The position numbers and the translations under genes were made by a program. A DNA stretch of 64,000 nt from Heligmosomoides polygyrus polygyrus. Taxonomy: Eukaryota; Nematoda; Chromadorea; Rhabditida; Heligmosomidae. The notes below the pieces were generated by a model. That model was not told the origin of the DNA, did not search any database, and saw only the letters and a list, made by a program, of their open reading frames with translations. Location: assembly GCA_947396885.1 (NCBI GenBank), contig OX377203.1:29329253-29393252 (forward strand). The letters are read 5' to 3'. The stretch's first letter is position 1, and every line of letters starts with the position of its first letter. This document shows, in pieces, positions 34,901 through 46,100 of this stretch.

Positions 34901-37900
34901 AGGACAGAAATTCGTTAAATCAGTGAGTTTTAACTGAAGAGCAACGCATTCTTTCTGAATTTGCCGCACAGTGTTCCATTAAATTTTAAAGGATTCACCG
35001 CACCCACTCAAAGAAAATGTTTTCACAGTTAGTGCTGAATAATAGTGACCGTAAGGCAACCATTGTACTGTGCATTTCCATCGAATTAGAATTTCATGCA
35101 TTCCTTTTCCAAATTTTGTTTTCATTTTTCAAATGAATTAAATTTTTTACATTTTATTTCCAAAGCTTTGGTGATCTTTCCCCTCCGAGTGTGAAAGAAC
35201 TCCAGAGACCACTGGCTCTTTCCTTAAATATCGGCTGGCAAATCCTTTGAAAGGCATTCATATGTGATCAGTTAGTATGTAGGACAGGTTGCAGTTCCGA
35301 TTTCAATACTAGCCCTAATTATTCGAAACAACACTCCCAGATGTCAGGTCCCCTTGTTCTTAAAGTCAGTGCTTTTTCAGCCCGATGGTGAAGTCATTCA
35401 TGGCCTGACACCACTGCACTACGCCTGCTTCATCAACAACGTCAGCGCTGCAAAACTCCTGCTCACGAGAGGAGCTAAGGTGAGTCTAGTAGTCATCCCC
35501 TGCCCTCCATTCGGATGCCATCAACTTTCCGGCCCTCTGACTGCCTAACTGTCTTCGTAGACGTAATTCTTGATCAATGGTGCGTCGTGGTCTGTTCTGT
35601 GCCGTCTGTTCTACGGGAGTCTAGTAAATAACAGTGACGCTGTTAACAATTGCTCAGCGTACATCAGGAGAGGAGGCTTGCGCTGAGCACGAAAGCGTGT
35701 GGAGCTCTAGGCTTCGGCTCAGAAGGTCTTCTTCAGCTTATCACTTCTGGCTACTGTTGCAACCGTTTCCAAAGTGCCTGTACTCTCGCGATAAACGCCA
35801 TGGGGAAGAAAACATGTCGCGACAGCAGAGCCTTCACCTTTTTAGACAAACAGATAGGGGACTGATGTGAGTCACCGAGTGAGACTCGAGTTCCCTTCCT
35901 CCAAAGATGGTTTGCAGCTGGCGCCCTATGAGGTCTTAGATCACTCACTTGATGTGCCCAGGTTGTTATCCACGGTTGAAAATTTGGAAAGGGCTTTTGG
36001 GATGAAATCCTGGGTTCTGTTCTCTACTGAAGCGGGCTTCTCCACAGGAGGAACCTGAAATAGAGATACTTCTGGAGTGTGTGACGAAACGATTCATTTC
36101 TTTCTTCTCCGTTCAAGCGCTACTTGTACTTTCCTAGAGCCCTGATTTTCACGTATGTTTTGATCTTAAACGTGTTCTCAGGGCCAGAGAGGGATTGAGC
36201 AGCTCTGTATTTTTGACTTGAACTAATTCATAAGCTATTAGTATTATTATTAATAGACGCTAATTATTCTAAAGTAACAACGAATTTTCCACTATTCCTC
36301 ACTTTTTTTACAAATGTCAGCCTATGAAAATTGAGGGTGTTTCAAAGGGAGTTGTAGCGCCTAAAATAGCCTTCTTGTCGGAGACTGTTATTCTGCTATA
36401 AATAGGCTGTAGTCACGTCAGCGGACACAGACCAAATCACAGGACATGGAATGATAGGCAGCCGTAATGGGCTTCTTTGTAATCGCTTCCGTTGTTGCTG
36501 CACTGAGCGGTTCGCCACGGTCTTCCCCCGCATTTGAGACCTTTGTGACGGCAGATAACGAACGAGCTCCAGTAAACAGCACTTTGATGACTCTCTGTGA
36601 CGGGCGTTTTCGTACTTAAGCCGGGCAGAGTCTCCCAGGCTGTAGACGTGACGAGATCAGAACGTTTGAATTCAAGTAGAATATACATACACCGCCAATG
36701 CGAATTCAATGGTCAACATCATCAACTCATCCTCCCAAATCTCCTTTTTGCATGTGACGCCACACACATCTCTTTCATTTAACCTTTTTGAGCCGAGGCC
36801 TATCTCGTCTTTATTTTTCATATTTTTTCATATTTCTGATTTCGTTAGGAAGCGGCTCTGGCTAATGTTAGGCTGTTTTTTAAGAATTATTTTCGAGTTT
36901 TCATTGGTGACTTTCTTCGGAAAAATTGATGGGGACCTCTAATATGGTTCTGCTTCCTTCCTTCTTCACTCTACAATTTGGTATTGGTTTCTCTTAAAAA
37001 CAGCGTTCATAACGAAAGGAATGGTTCCACATCAGAAGCGTCTCTTTTGGGAGTATTTTGAAACGAAAAAAGCTCGACTGTAAAAAGGTCTTTCTTAAGG
37101 CGTGGTTCCATGAGACAATCTTTTAATCCGAGCAAAAATTCAGTGGCTTCATCTATTGTAGTGTTTGTTTTGAAAACATATGTGGTCAGTGGATATTTTC
37201 ATTGAGCAAACAGCACTGGCTGCTTGTGCGGTTTTTTTGAGGAGAACTCTTTCTTGAAGAATAGATAACAGTTGCAGTCATCGTCCTTTTAAAGCCACGA
37301 TAATTTCTAGTGCAGTAGTGATCCCTTCATGAAGCTCATGGCTGTACTTGCCTGTTTTATCATTTTTATAAAGGAACTAGATAACATGCCCTTCTTGGAG
37401 AGATTAACTATGGAGAGATGCATTTTGGCTTAAAAAATAACATCCATTATAGTAATGTGTAATCTGACGCCAGTGGGAAAAATCTAATAAAAGTGACAAT
37501 TTGTGCCAACTCTCTGGGTATTCACCCTTGTTGACTGCTCTGACCGCATAGAATTTTATTCCATTGTTTTTTCCTGTTTGTTATCTTTTATCTTCTTGTT
37601 CAGGTTGACACTGTTGACGAGGTCGGCTGCTCTGCGCTTCACCTCTGTGCTGAGCACGGCTACTACAGAATGATCAAACTACTCTTACTGGTTCGTTGAT
37701 TGGGCATTCGATAGCTCCTTCATTTTCTTTGGTTGCTGCTGTGCTAGCTAAACGCGAACTCTAAGTGGAAAATGATATCCTGTAGAAATAGAGAGCGTCC
37801 CAGAAGTGGCGCATCCCAGAAGTGGAATCGTTAGTATCAGACTTCATCACTTATGATGTGTTCTTAATCAGTCATAATGCGCAATGCTTCGTATTTTAGT

Positions 37901-40648
37901 ACACTGAATCTGTTCGCCAGTATGAGACGCCCGTTATGGAAGAGAACGGGAAGTACCCGAGTCGCAAAAATATCGACGAACCTCTCCGACTCGCCATTAA
38001 GGTACGAGTTCTCCTTGCTTCGGTTTTCTAAACTCCTTTATGAAGGCAGTAACTCCAACCTAACGCTGCCCACTTCCTCGTTCCCACACACAACACCACC
38101 TGTTTAGAATGGCCACTTCGAGTGTGCACGGCTGCTGCTCGAGAATGGCGCCAATCCGAACGCCATCTACTTCGACGGACCCGAAATCACCCACGTCAGC
38201 CCTCTCGACACGAACTTCATCGCACTTCTGGTTGGTTCTTTGCATCTTTTTGAGGTCGCGAGCGTTCGACTGATTATGCCGTTCTAGCTTGAGCATGGAG
38301 CCGATCCGAACGTTTTTGACCGCAAAGGCTTGACACCGATCATGAAGGCGTGCCGTGTGAAGGAAAACGGAATCGAGGCCATCAGGTAGGCACCTTACTG
38401 TACTGTCTCCAGGACTTCCCTCCTCCCCCTCCCGATATGTAATAGTGTGGTGGTTTGGAATTCGACAAAATCTCCGTGTGTGTCTCACTTCTACGCACAG
38501 TACTCAGAAATACCTGTCAATGGAGAAGTCGTCAGTATGTCAGTTTTCAAGAACGAAAATAGCGCAGTTGGTACAACGTGATCTTGTGAGGGACCGGACC
38601 ACGAAGGATAGCGTTGGTTCGAGCCCAGGCCAGCCGCGTATTCCACCTTTTGGTGCGCTGGTGTCATAGGTGTCTGGTGGGACAAAAAACAGGCCTTCCG
38701 AGCCGGACTCAACTCCAACCCGATGCATATGCCGCGGCCAGTCTATGTCCTTGGTGACCGTAGGAAGGAACGTGTAACGAGTTTCAAGAACCGGATAATA
38801 GAGCAAGCCATCTTCAATGACGTCGGCAAAAGTTTAATCGGCTTACCGGATGAAGTCCAACATTACCGATGTCCAAGGGGCTTCAAGCTAGCTTCCAGGT
38901 TTAGGAGAGGGACTACCCGAACTTGTACAAGTACTCATCTATGTGAGGAAAAGGCTTCGCGTAGTATTAGGCTAAGCTCGTTTGCACATCTCCTCCGAGG
39001 CTTGTGAAGGATAACGCACAACAGTCTTACAACCGCTTAGTGCTTTTAAACGGTCCCAAGCTTAGAGGAGAAATGGCTGCAACCGTGGAAGGATTCGTTC
39101 CTCCTTTTTCGTAAACAATGAAGTAGAAACGCATCTACATTGTAGCCTAAGGTTCTGGACCAGAATCCCGCTATATTGTGGCTTCTTCACCTCCTAACCT
39201 TATAGAATGCAATAGAACTGCTAGCGGAATTTTATACTGCGTATAAGAATAATATGGTTCATCTTAAAGAGCGAGGGGAATTTTCTTTCCCTCTTCATCT
39301 CCATTGCTACTCCTATTCTTTTTTCAGAATCCTCCACAAATACGGTGGAGATATCAACGCTCAGGCTGATCTTCGTCAGGACAAGCGCACACCGCTGCAC
39401 TACGCTCTGCTCAGCGGAAGCGCTGAGCTCGTGAAATTCCTCATTGGGGTAAGCCATGCGTTCAATTCGCATAGCTCGAATTTCGTTCTCGCTGAATCTA
39501 TCAGAGGCATTGCTTTGCAGCTCGGCGCCAACGTAAACATGCCGAAGGGCTACGACAAGCCCTCCATCGTTGATATCGCTGTGCTCAAGGACGACCCGGA
39601 ACTTCTCAAAGTAGGCCTTTAGAGCAGATTTCATTGTTTTCGCTGTCCCGCGAGAGCTATTACAGTGGAAGGATTGCATGACTTTCCAGATCATCATTGA
39701 TGCCGGAGCAGACGTCAATGCGATTCACACCTATATCGGCTCAGCTCTTCACCTCGCTGCTTGCTCAGGTATAGAGGAACTCATTCAACAACCTTTCTGT
39801 ACCATCAGGTGGTGTCACTTAGCACTGAACTAGGGTGTTGCTGAAGACTTCTATTGTAAAAGCGTTCCGAAAACATTTCATTAAACTCATTAAACTTTCA
39901 TCAACTAACAGTAATTTCTATTAACCCCCTCCATTGCAGTGCTTGCCCACCAGTACGAGATTCTTCGCCTTCTCCTTGAAGCTGGAGCAGATCCGAACAT
40001 TCAGCACCGGTTCGATGACGGGTCGCAGCTGAAGAGCCCGTTTGTCGAGTACTTCCGCTCTAGAGACGTGGTAAGCCCCCCTCCAGACCGGCCCTACAAG
40101 AAGAGTCCCCCTAGTTCTATGCCAAAGCTGCTCTTCCAGGTGGATCCGCGAGTCGTGCACCTGCTGTTGGCGTACGGAGCCCGAGTGGTGATGCGCAGTC
40201 CTGTCAGCAACACCCGAGGCCAGCTGAGGAACGTGCTTCGCCTGGCTGCCACCCGCGACCAGCCACAGGTTGGTATTGCGTAGTGTAGAGCTAACGTAGT
40301 CTAGACGGTGGAAGCAACTCAGAGGTGGAAGTTCAGTTCCAGGTATTGAACTCGATGCTGGAGCTGGGCGAGGACTTCGACGTCGGTGCGATCGTCCGTC
40401 TGCCGCTCCCGCTCGCTCTCAAAGGCGACATCCTTGAGCGAGCAAAGTGAGTCTACCTCTTCCTTAATACTGTCCCATCCTTCTACCCTGCACTGCTATC
40501 TGCTTCTCGTTGCAGGAATCCGGCTACGCTGCAGCAGATCTGCCGCCTGAGCTTGCGCTCCATGGTGGCCCCGTTCCGACCGGATGTCGTGTCCACTCTG
40601 CCGATTCCTACCCACATGAAGGACTACGTCCTGGGCAGGTCACACTGA
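28965..40648 (+). CDS. Ankyrin-repeat and SOCS-box protein (ASB-type)
   Basis: Likely substrate receptor of an Elongin B/C-Cullin 5 ubiquitin ligase. Fourteen exons: 28965-29099, 31691-31765, 35381-35479, 37604-37690, 37900-38001, 38108-38230, 38288-38385, 39328-39448, 39521-39610, 39690-39768, 39940-40070, 40140-40268, 40343-40446, 40516-40648. All introns are GT-AG and phases agree, giving about 501 residues. Ankyrin repeats fill residues ~55-420 (GLTPLHYACFINN, GCSALHLCAEHGY, LLLENGANPN, RTPLHYALLSGS, LLLEAGADPN). The last exon is a SOCS box: LQQICRLSLR (BC box) and LPIPTHMKDYVL (Cul5 box). The gap between exons 1 and 2 and the choice of the 28965 ATG are least certain. Introns hold a SINE, an old RTE fragment and a hammerhead-like relic. 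Confidence 0.87.
29186..29425 (+). other. Exon-like stretch in intron 1, unassigned
   Basis: A plus-strand frame reads DISSYFPDGKNLLTFLPYLK and then a basic segment RAVIRRRHMLLRLL. It follows a possible acceptor (GTGGCCAG) at about 29205 but is out of phase with exon 1. It might be an alternative exon or chance. Confidence 0.25.
30050..30535 (-). pseudogene. Heavily decayed RTE RT fragment
   Basis: Nucleotide-level similarity to 3900-4440 in the same orientation (for example GTGGCGTGCCA, CGACTTCTTCGACACTCTTGAAAGCTC). No open frame survives. It lies in intron 1 of the ASB-type gene. Confidence 0.7.
31310..31690. promoter_or_regulatory. GC/CpG-rich block before ASB exon 2
   Basis: A sharp island of GC-rich, CpG-dense sequence (many GTCGC/CGCGTC words) ends exactly at the acceptor of exon 2. 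Frames inside are open for about 100 codons but none is in phase with exon 2. It could be an alternative first exon with its promoter, or a GC-rich repeat akin to the MITE at 46367-46812. No terminal inverted repeats were found. Confidence 0.35.
32112..32361 (+). mobile_element. tRNA-derived SINE, copy B (5'-truncated)
   Basis: Starts in the body (CCAACCAAGCCTTCC) without the tRNA head and ends GAGTAACGCCGTGCTCTATCC. It carries an internal duplication of CCATCGGCTG-ACCGCAAGTCA. Lies in intron 2 of the ASB-type gene. Confidence 0.75.
32470..32504 (-). ncRNA. Hammerhead-like motif, relic
   Basis: On the minus strand: CTGATGA, then GAGCGTCGACGCC (stem GCG-TCGA-CGC), then GAAAGGTTAGCC and AAATAAAGG. 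Same order and tail as the two Penelope-associated motifs, with different but still complementary stem II bases. The stem III region is altered, so it is probably inactive. Confidence 0.45.
32520..35380. other. ASB intron 2, remainder
   Basis: No gene seen. At 34326-34395 a possible tRNA-like piece (TGGCGCGGAGCG as A-box, GGTTCAAATCTTG as B-box) and at about 34495-34560 a decayed stretch like the SINE 3' region can be made out; both are weak. Confidence 0.4.
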
Positions 40649-41087
40649 CGGCGCTGCTTCGAAGAGACGCGGTCCGTGGTCACCTCCATTCCTCCCCTGT
40701 ACAAAACGCGCCCTTCCTCCTCCGACTGTCGTCCTTCATGATAGCCCTCTTCACTTACGGCTAGGGATTCGTTCTGAACCGGTGCAACCGCCGCCAAACT
40801 CGCTGGGTTTCGGTCTTTCGACGAACGAGTACTCTTCCTATGCTATTTACACTTGGCGTCCGCCTTGTACCTATCGTTGTAGTCTCCGTCGTTAGCTCTG
40901 TCATGTACACAGTCCTACATAGCCACTTTCCTCTGCACTAATGCTCGTGCCTTTCGCTGTTACCGTATCGGTCGGGTAGATTCGAAACTCATACCTCACT
41001 TGCGAGTTGTTAAGTGTCTATTTAACTATTTTATGTGCCTTTATTTGTGTCATTAATAACTTGTGTCATTTATTTGGTGAATGATTT

Positions 41088-41093
41088 AATAAA
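41088..41093 (+). terminator. Polyadenylation signal of the ASB-type gene
   Basis: AATAAA about 440 bases after the stop codon, in AT-rich sequence. It is the best candidate for 3'-end formation before the flanking RTE fragment. Confidence 0.5.
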
Positions 41094-41204
41094 TATTTGG
41101 AAATGCGCTAATCGCCCACACAGCTGCAGCTACTTCCAAAATGTAATATTATAGACTGCCAGAATTTGCAGAAATGCGATTTCTACATACTACGAACTTT
41201 GGCA

Positions 41205-41560
41205 GCCACGCTCATCCGTCGTCTACAAGCTGTTCACTCGAGTGATCCTGAATAGGATCAGCAGAAGGAACAGCCATGCGAACAAGCAGGATTTCGGAGA
41301 GGAATCAGCACGATCGACCACATTACGAAGCTCATCGAAGTGTCGCTAGAGTACAAGCTGCCGCTGTGCCTTAATCGACCTGAAGAAAACATTCGACTCC
41401 GTCGAAACTGAAACGGTCGTTGAAGTCCTGCTCACACAGAACCTTCATCAGAGTCCTTCAAGAACTGTGCAGTGGATTCGCGACCAAGATCTCGCTGTTC
41501 TACAACGACGTTGTCGTCAAAGTGAAGGAAAATGTTCGGATACGATATCCCTACTCGTCA
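41205..41560 (+). pseudogene. RTE RT fragment, frameshifted
   Basis: Plus-strand remnants of the same family as 3882-5177: AACAAGCAGGATTTCGGAG (EQAGFRR region), ACGATCGACCACATTACGAA (TIDHIT), GACCTGAAGAAAACATTCGA (DLKKTFDSVE, motif A) and the KISLFYNDVVVKVK segment. Several small deletions break the frame. No motif B or C remains. Confidence 0.8.
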
Positions 41561-41981
41561 GCTCAACCATAAGCTCACCTGGGCGAAAGATGGGAACCCT
41601 TCTTCCTTATATCTCGAAGAAATTACATGTACGATGACGTTCCACAAAAGCTTGGAAACTTATCAGTTTGCTTATGATCTGACTACAGTTAAGGCTCCAA
41701 GCCTTTTGGGTTATTTTCGGAGCATCACGAGGCCACTCAATGCGTACTTTTGCATCATCAGCACGTCATGAAGGATTAGGGGTTTCTCAATTTTTGTCCT
41801 ACCCAGACGCCTGCTCAAAATTTGAAAACCACTGCAGTGCCCCACAGACAATCCTATTATATAAAGCGGTCCTCTACAACTCTCAACAAGTCACTTTGGA
41901 AATCTCCACGGAAAGTTCATTGCTCTCCCTTGTCAGAATGAGTTGAGACCCTTGCATTTTAATGCATTTTCATCTAGTTGT

Positions 41982-42276
41982 AGGACGCGTAGCGCGGACG
42001 GAGGAGGTGTCAGCTGTCACGTGCACCTGATACCAAGTTCCTGTTTGGGATTTCGCACCCGGGCCAGCCAAGCCTTCCATCCGTCCGGGATCGCTGAATT
42101 GGTACCATACTTGTCTGGGAAGTATAATGCACTGGCTTGTTCAGCGGCCTGCCACCGCAAGTGATTGTATTGCCAAATCCGCATTCAAATCACCTCCACG
42201 ACATCCCGCAAAAGTAAAATGCGTGGTACATCCCAAAAAAGGATTGAGTAACGCCGTCCTTTACCCTTATTCTTTT
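41982..42276 (+). mobile_element. tRNA-derived SINE, copy C
   Basis: Nearly complete: head GCGTAGCGCGGACGGAGGAGG, CTGATACCAAGTTCCTG, body GCCAGCCAAGCCTTCCATCC, end GAGTAACGCCGTCCTTTACCC. Confidence 0.85.
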
Positions 42277-42585
42277 CCTAAAGTAGATGTTCTCCTATAA
42301 ACTGTCTTCATATGGCGCATCTACGACCAATCGTTTTCTATGTTAGGTTTTCTAGCCTTCCTGTACCTTTTGTGAAAGACTTGTCTATCGTAGGGATAAG
42401 ACAGAGGCAAGGATTTATAAATACGATATGCTGCAGCTGAGATGTCTCACCAGTTAATTGTGAAAATGTTTGGAGTTCTTACTGTTGGAGACCAATTTGT
42501 CCTAAGTTTTCAAGAACGCTAAACAAAGAAAGAAATAGAATCCGAGAAAGAGCGACTGAATAAAGCTTCGTACTTCCATCTGTTA

Positions 42586-42936
42586 GTGGAAATATTGTAC
42601 CTCAACGAAAAGGCCTATGCTGGGTTCGATGGTGGAGGAGAGTACTGGTCTTTGAAACAAAGTTCGATGTACCCAGGACAACAGCATTTCGTACAAAATT
42701 TGCTTAATACCTTGTCCGAGCACAAAGTGACTTGCCTGGATTCTGGAGGGATGTCGGTTTCGAAGACCGAAACCTCTACGAATACGAACTCCGTTGATAT
42801 ACTAGTAGTTCAAAATTACGACACAAAGCTCGAGTTTATGACGGTTGGAACGTATTCTGCTGCACTCGACGTTCATCATATAGTGAATTGCATACTGCAC
42901 CAGAAGTCTTCATTTACCCATTTATCATCTGTTTAA
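42586..42936 (+). CDS. Unrecognised open frame, 116 codons
   Basis: Open stretch (internal ATG-less start; begins after a GTG) between the convergent ASB-type and malectin genes. Composition is protein-like (AYAGFDGGGEYWS, VDILVVQNYDTK), but I see no domain, signal peptide or splice partner. May be chance or a single-exon remnant. Confidence 0.25.
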   Translation: MEILYLNEKAYAGFDGGGEYWSLKQSSMYPGQQHFVQNLLNTLSEHKVTCLDSGGMSVSKTETSTNTNSVDILVVQNYDTKLEFMTVGTYSAALDVHHIVNCILHQKSSFTHLSSV

Positions 42937-43139
42937 AACCAATGAAGTGAGTTCATACATACCCAGCATTACCGAAAAGGACACAAAAACACACATCAAC
43001 GAGAACGAGATCCCTAGCCGTCACTTACTCATTAACACACTGGGAACCAGAGGAGAGCAATACCCATACAAGCAACAAACTCGATGACTGAGTCAGCACT
43101 GACAAATGCAGCCCGCTGAAAGGACCGATTGGTGGCCGA

Positions 43140-46100
43140 TCACATGTGCATCAGAAAGGCGACGACCGGTAGAAGGCAGACGAGGGTGACGCCGAGGTAG
43201 ATGAACACGTTGTCATTCTGAAACTGTCGAAGGTCATGGAAGAGTGATGTGCTTGGTATCAGTGGAAAATGAGGAATACGCGAGCATGATTCTGAGCTCT
43301 CTATGACAGACAGAGCAGATGGTATGGGCGAATTAGTCAGATATTCGGTCTTTTCCAAAGTTATCAATTTTACCCATACTGAAACACGTCAGGTTTAGCG
43401 GACCTCTGCAAAGGAAGACCACTGGTAAGAAACTCCTATTTGTGATTAATCAGCCTGTTACGCTAAAGAATAAAAGACGACGCTATTCAATCCCTTTTAG
43501 GACGCACCACGCATTCCACTTTTACGAGATATCGTGGAGGCGATTTGAATGGGTATTTGGCTTGCGGTGACTTGCGTTACCCAGCCGACGGACAAGTTGG
43601 TGTTTCATCCGTCCCATACAAGTCTGGTACCTATTCACCGACCCTAGAGGGATGGAAGGCCTGGTTGGCCTTGGCTGGAAATCCGAAACAAGGACCTGGT
43701 ATCGGGTGAAGCGACAGTCGGCACCTATACTGACTGTGCTAAACATGCCAGTAAAGAGCCTGTTAGGGCTCATGAAATGTCTGAATTTTTTGACATTTGC
43801 TTTTATACAATCTTCGCATCAACTTTTGAACTCGTATCAGACACTTTTCACACCAAATTGGACACTTATCAAAACATTTTCTAAGCAAGCTTGACGCTTT
43901 TGAAATCGAAGCGAACATATTCCAAAAACAAACGAGCTTCATTTACATTACACTGGAGAAACACCAAAAAACTTTGAAAAACTTTCAAAGTGATTTTTTC
44001 CAAGAAAATTATGCATGGCTTTTGTAATTTTTTTTTAAAATTCAGCCGCCCCTTTAAGTGAACGCACTGTTTTAACTTTTATAAAAATTTTATTTTTCAA
44101 CCAAAACTTGAGGCTCAACGCTGATTTTGGGAAACGGTTTTTTAGGGAGTAAAAAGAGATTGTATATGCTCTCTAGCTCGCTGCGGGTTCGTTTGATTGA
44201 TAGAGTGAATCCTGCCTAAAAAATTTCCTGCTTCTGCATAAAATAGCGAAGTGAAGGTATGCGTGCTTTCTACAACTGTTCTGTAGTACCGTTGACAAGT
44301 GTACAGTTCCGCGCAAAGAAAACTTTTGTCTGTCATTGAGATGAAAATCGCGACGTCCTGGACGAGTGCATGGCGCTACCTATTCTCTTACAATAATACA
44401 ATACAATACGGCCTTAACTCTTGGTCTTTGGGCGGAAAAAGCGAAAAAAACGCCTTTTCCGCCGCTTTTCTGTAGCGCTCTTCAAATTGAGCGCATTGTA
44501 AATTGAAGCACATATTCGTGATCAGCACCAAGCCCTCTTCCCGATGAGGTGAAAAGCGCATAGCGAGCGCCTGAAAAATAATTCAGTGACCTAATTTCTG
44601 CCCGGCGCAGCTGACCCCTCTGCTCGCGGGAGATAATTACACCCACAGCTCCTAAGTAGCTAATGAAGGCAGAGATTCGGCTTATTAAAGCCTTTTTTCT
44701 ACATTATATATAGTCACACATAGTTTTCTGGATTCCCTATTATTTCACAATCACAATGGTGTATTTTCTCAAAGGATCCGGTAATTTAATTGGCATTGTT
44801 TTCAGAAAATGTGCCCACTTTGGAGGAGTATAATTTTGGAATATCAAGTTTATGTGTGGTTATACTCATTTGTCCCGCTAACCATTATAGTTGAAATCAA
44901 GCTACGAAAGTGAAACCTTTGGGATTGAAATCGTTAGCAATTATACGCTGGCAAAGTTGCCCTCATGACAGATTTTTGCAGCTACCCGCGCAATTTTGTA
45001 TGGTTAAAGTGGCCACAGAATCATTTCTTGGAAGAAGGAAACGTAGAGATTTAGAGGCGTATGAAAACTCCTTATACTCTTCTATATTTAAGATTTTGGC
45101 TTGGCTAGAGGACATCATAGCCACTCAGCTACGCAGCAAACTCACTCCAAATGCGAAAATGTGCCGTTTAAAAAATTACGCAAAAACGGAAAAATAGCCT
45201 TCTGGTGAATGCACCAGTTAAATATGGTTTGAGCGGTGGTTCATTTTCAATTTTTCGTTCACTTGTTCCCTATTAGTCGAGTGAAATATCCAGTAACCCT
45301 GGTCGAGGCACAGATTAGTTCCGTAGTCAGTCCCGTCTCCTGTCCTGGTGACCCCTCCCGCCATCTGAGGACGCCGTAAATCGCCTAACTTGATTCTTCA
45401 CACCTTCGGTGCTGCGGCGCGATATTGATCCTTTCAAACAACTCTGAAGTAGAATACACCGGCACACACCAAACTGGTTTTGGGTAACTACGACGCATCC
45501 CTTTATTTAACATGCCTGCACTTCCTACCTCGAATTTACGCTTCGTTTTGATGGGATGCATGGCGCACCAGAGAAAGACTTATGTAGCTTTAAACACTCT
45601 CTTCTCCTGCACTTTGAAAAACTTGAAACCATTACTCTTCCTCAAAAAGTGAGAAATTGTAAAATTTCAAGCAGTTTCTTCACTTGTTCGGACAAGTGAA
45701 TTGGAAATTTCGAAAAAAGTCACGTTAGTTTTTCTAAACAAAAAATTATTCTTATTCCTCTAAGTATCTTGCTTAATCTAGGCGGCATTCATTTTGATCT
45801 CGGTGATGTTATGCATAATCTCATAAGCGTCAAGCTTGTTTAGAAGAGTGTCCAGATTGGTTTCAAAGTGTTCAGTTTGACCTGAAAATGGCATAAACGG
45901 CAGATTTCCCATAAGGAATTCCTCAAAAATCCAAAAAATAACGCAGTGTAATCGACATGGCTAGGAATACGATTATAGCTCAAGTCTCCGTATCATACAT
46001 TTGTTGCACTGGTCACTTTCACAAAGTTTCAATTGGGGTGGCCGTTGAGCACGACCTCTCTATTCTCCATGCCGAAACTTGCTGAATTCGCTACAGGCTT

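Noticed and set aside
35634..36058. Overlapping frames in ASB intron 3
   Set aside because: No splice support, no domain, multiple frames open by chance.
39221..39718. Minus-strand frame of 165 codons
   Set aside because: Antisense to ASB exons and introns whose plus-strand splice sites and ankyrin sequence are clear.
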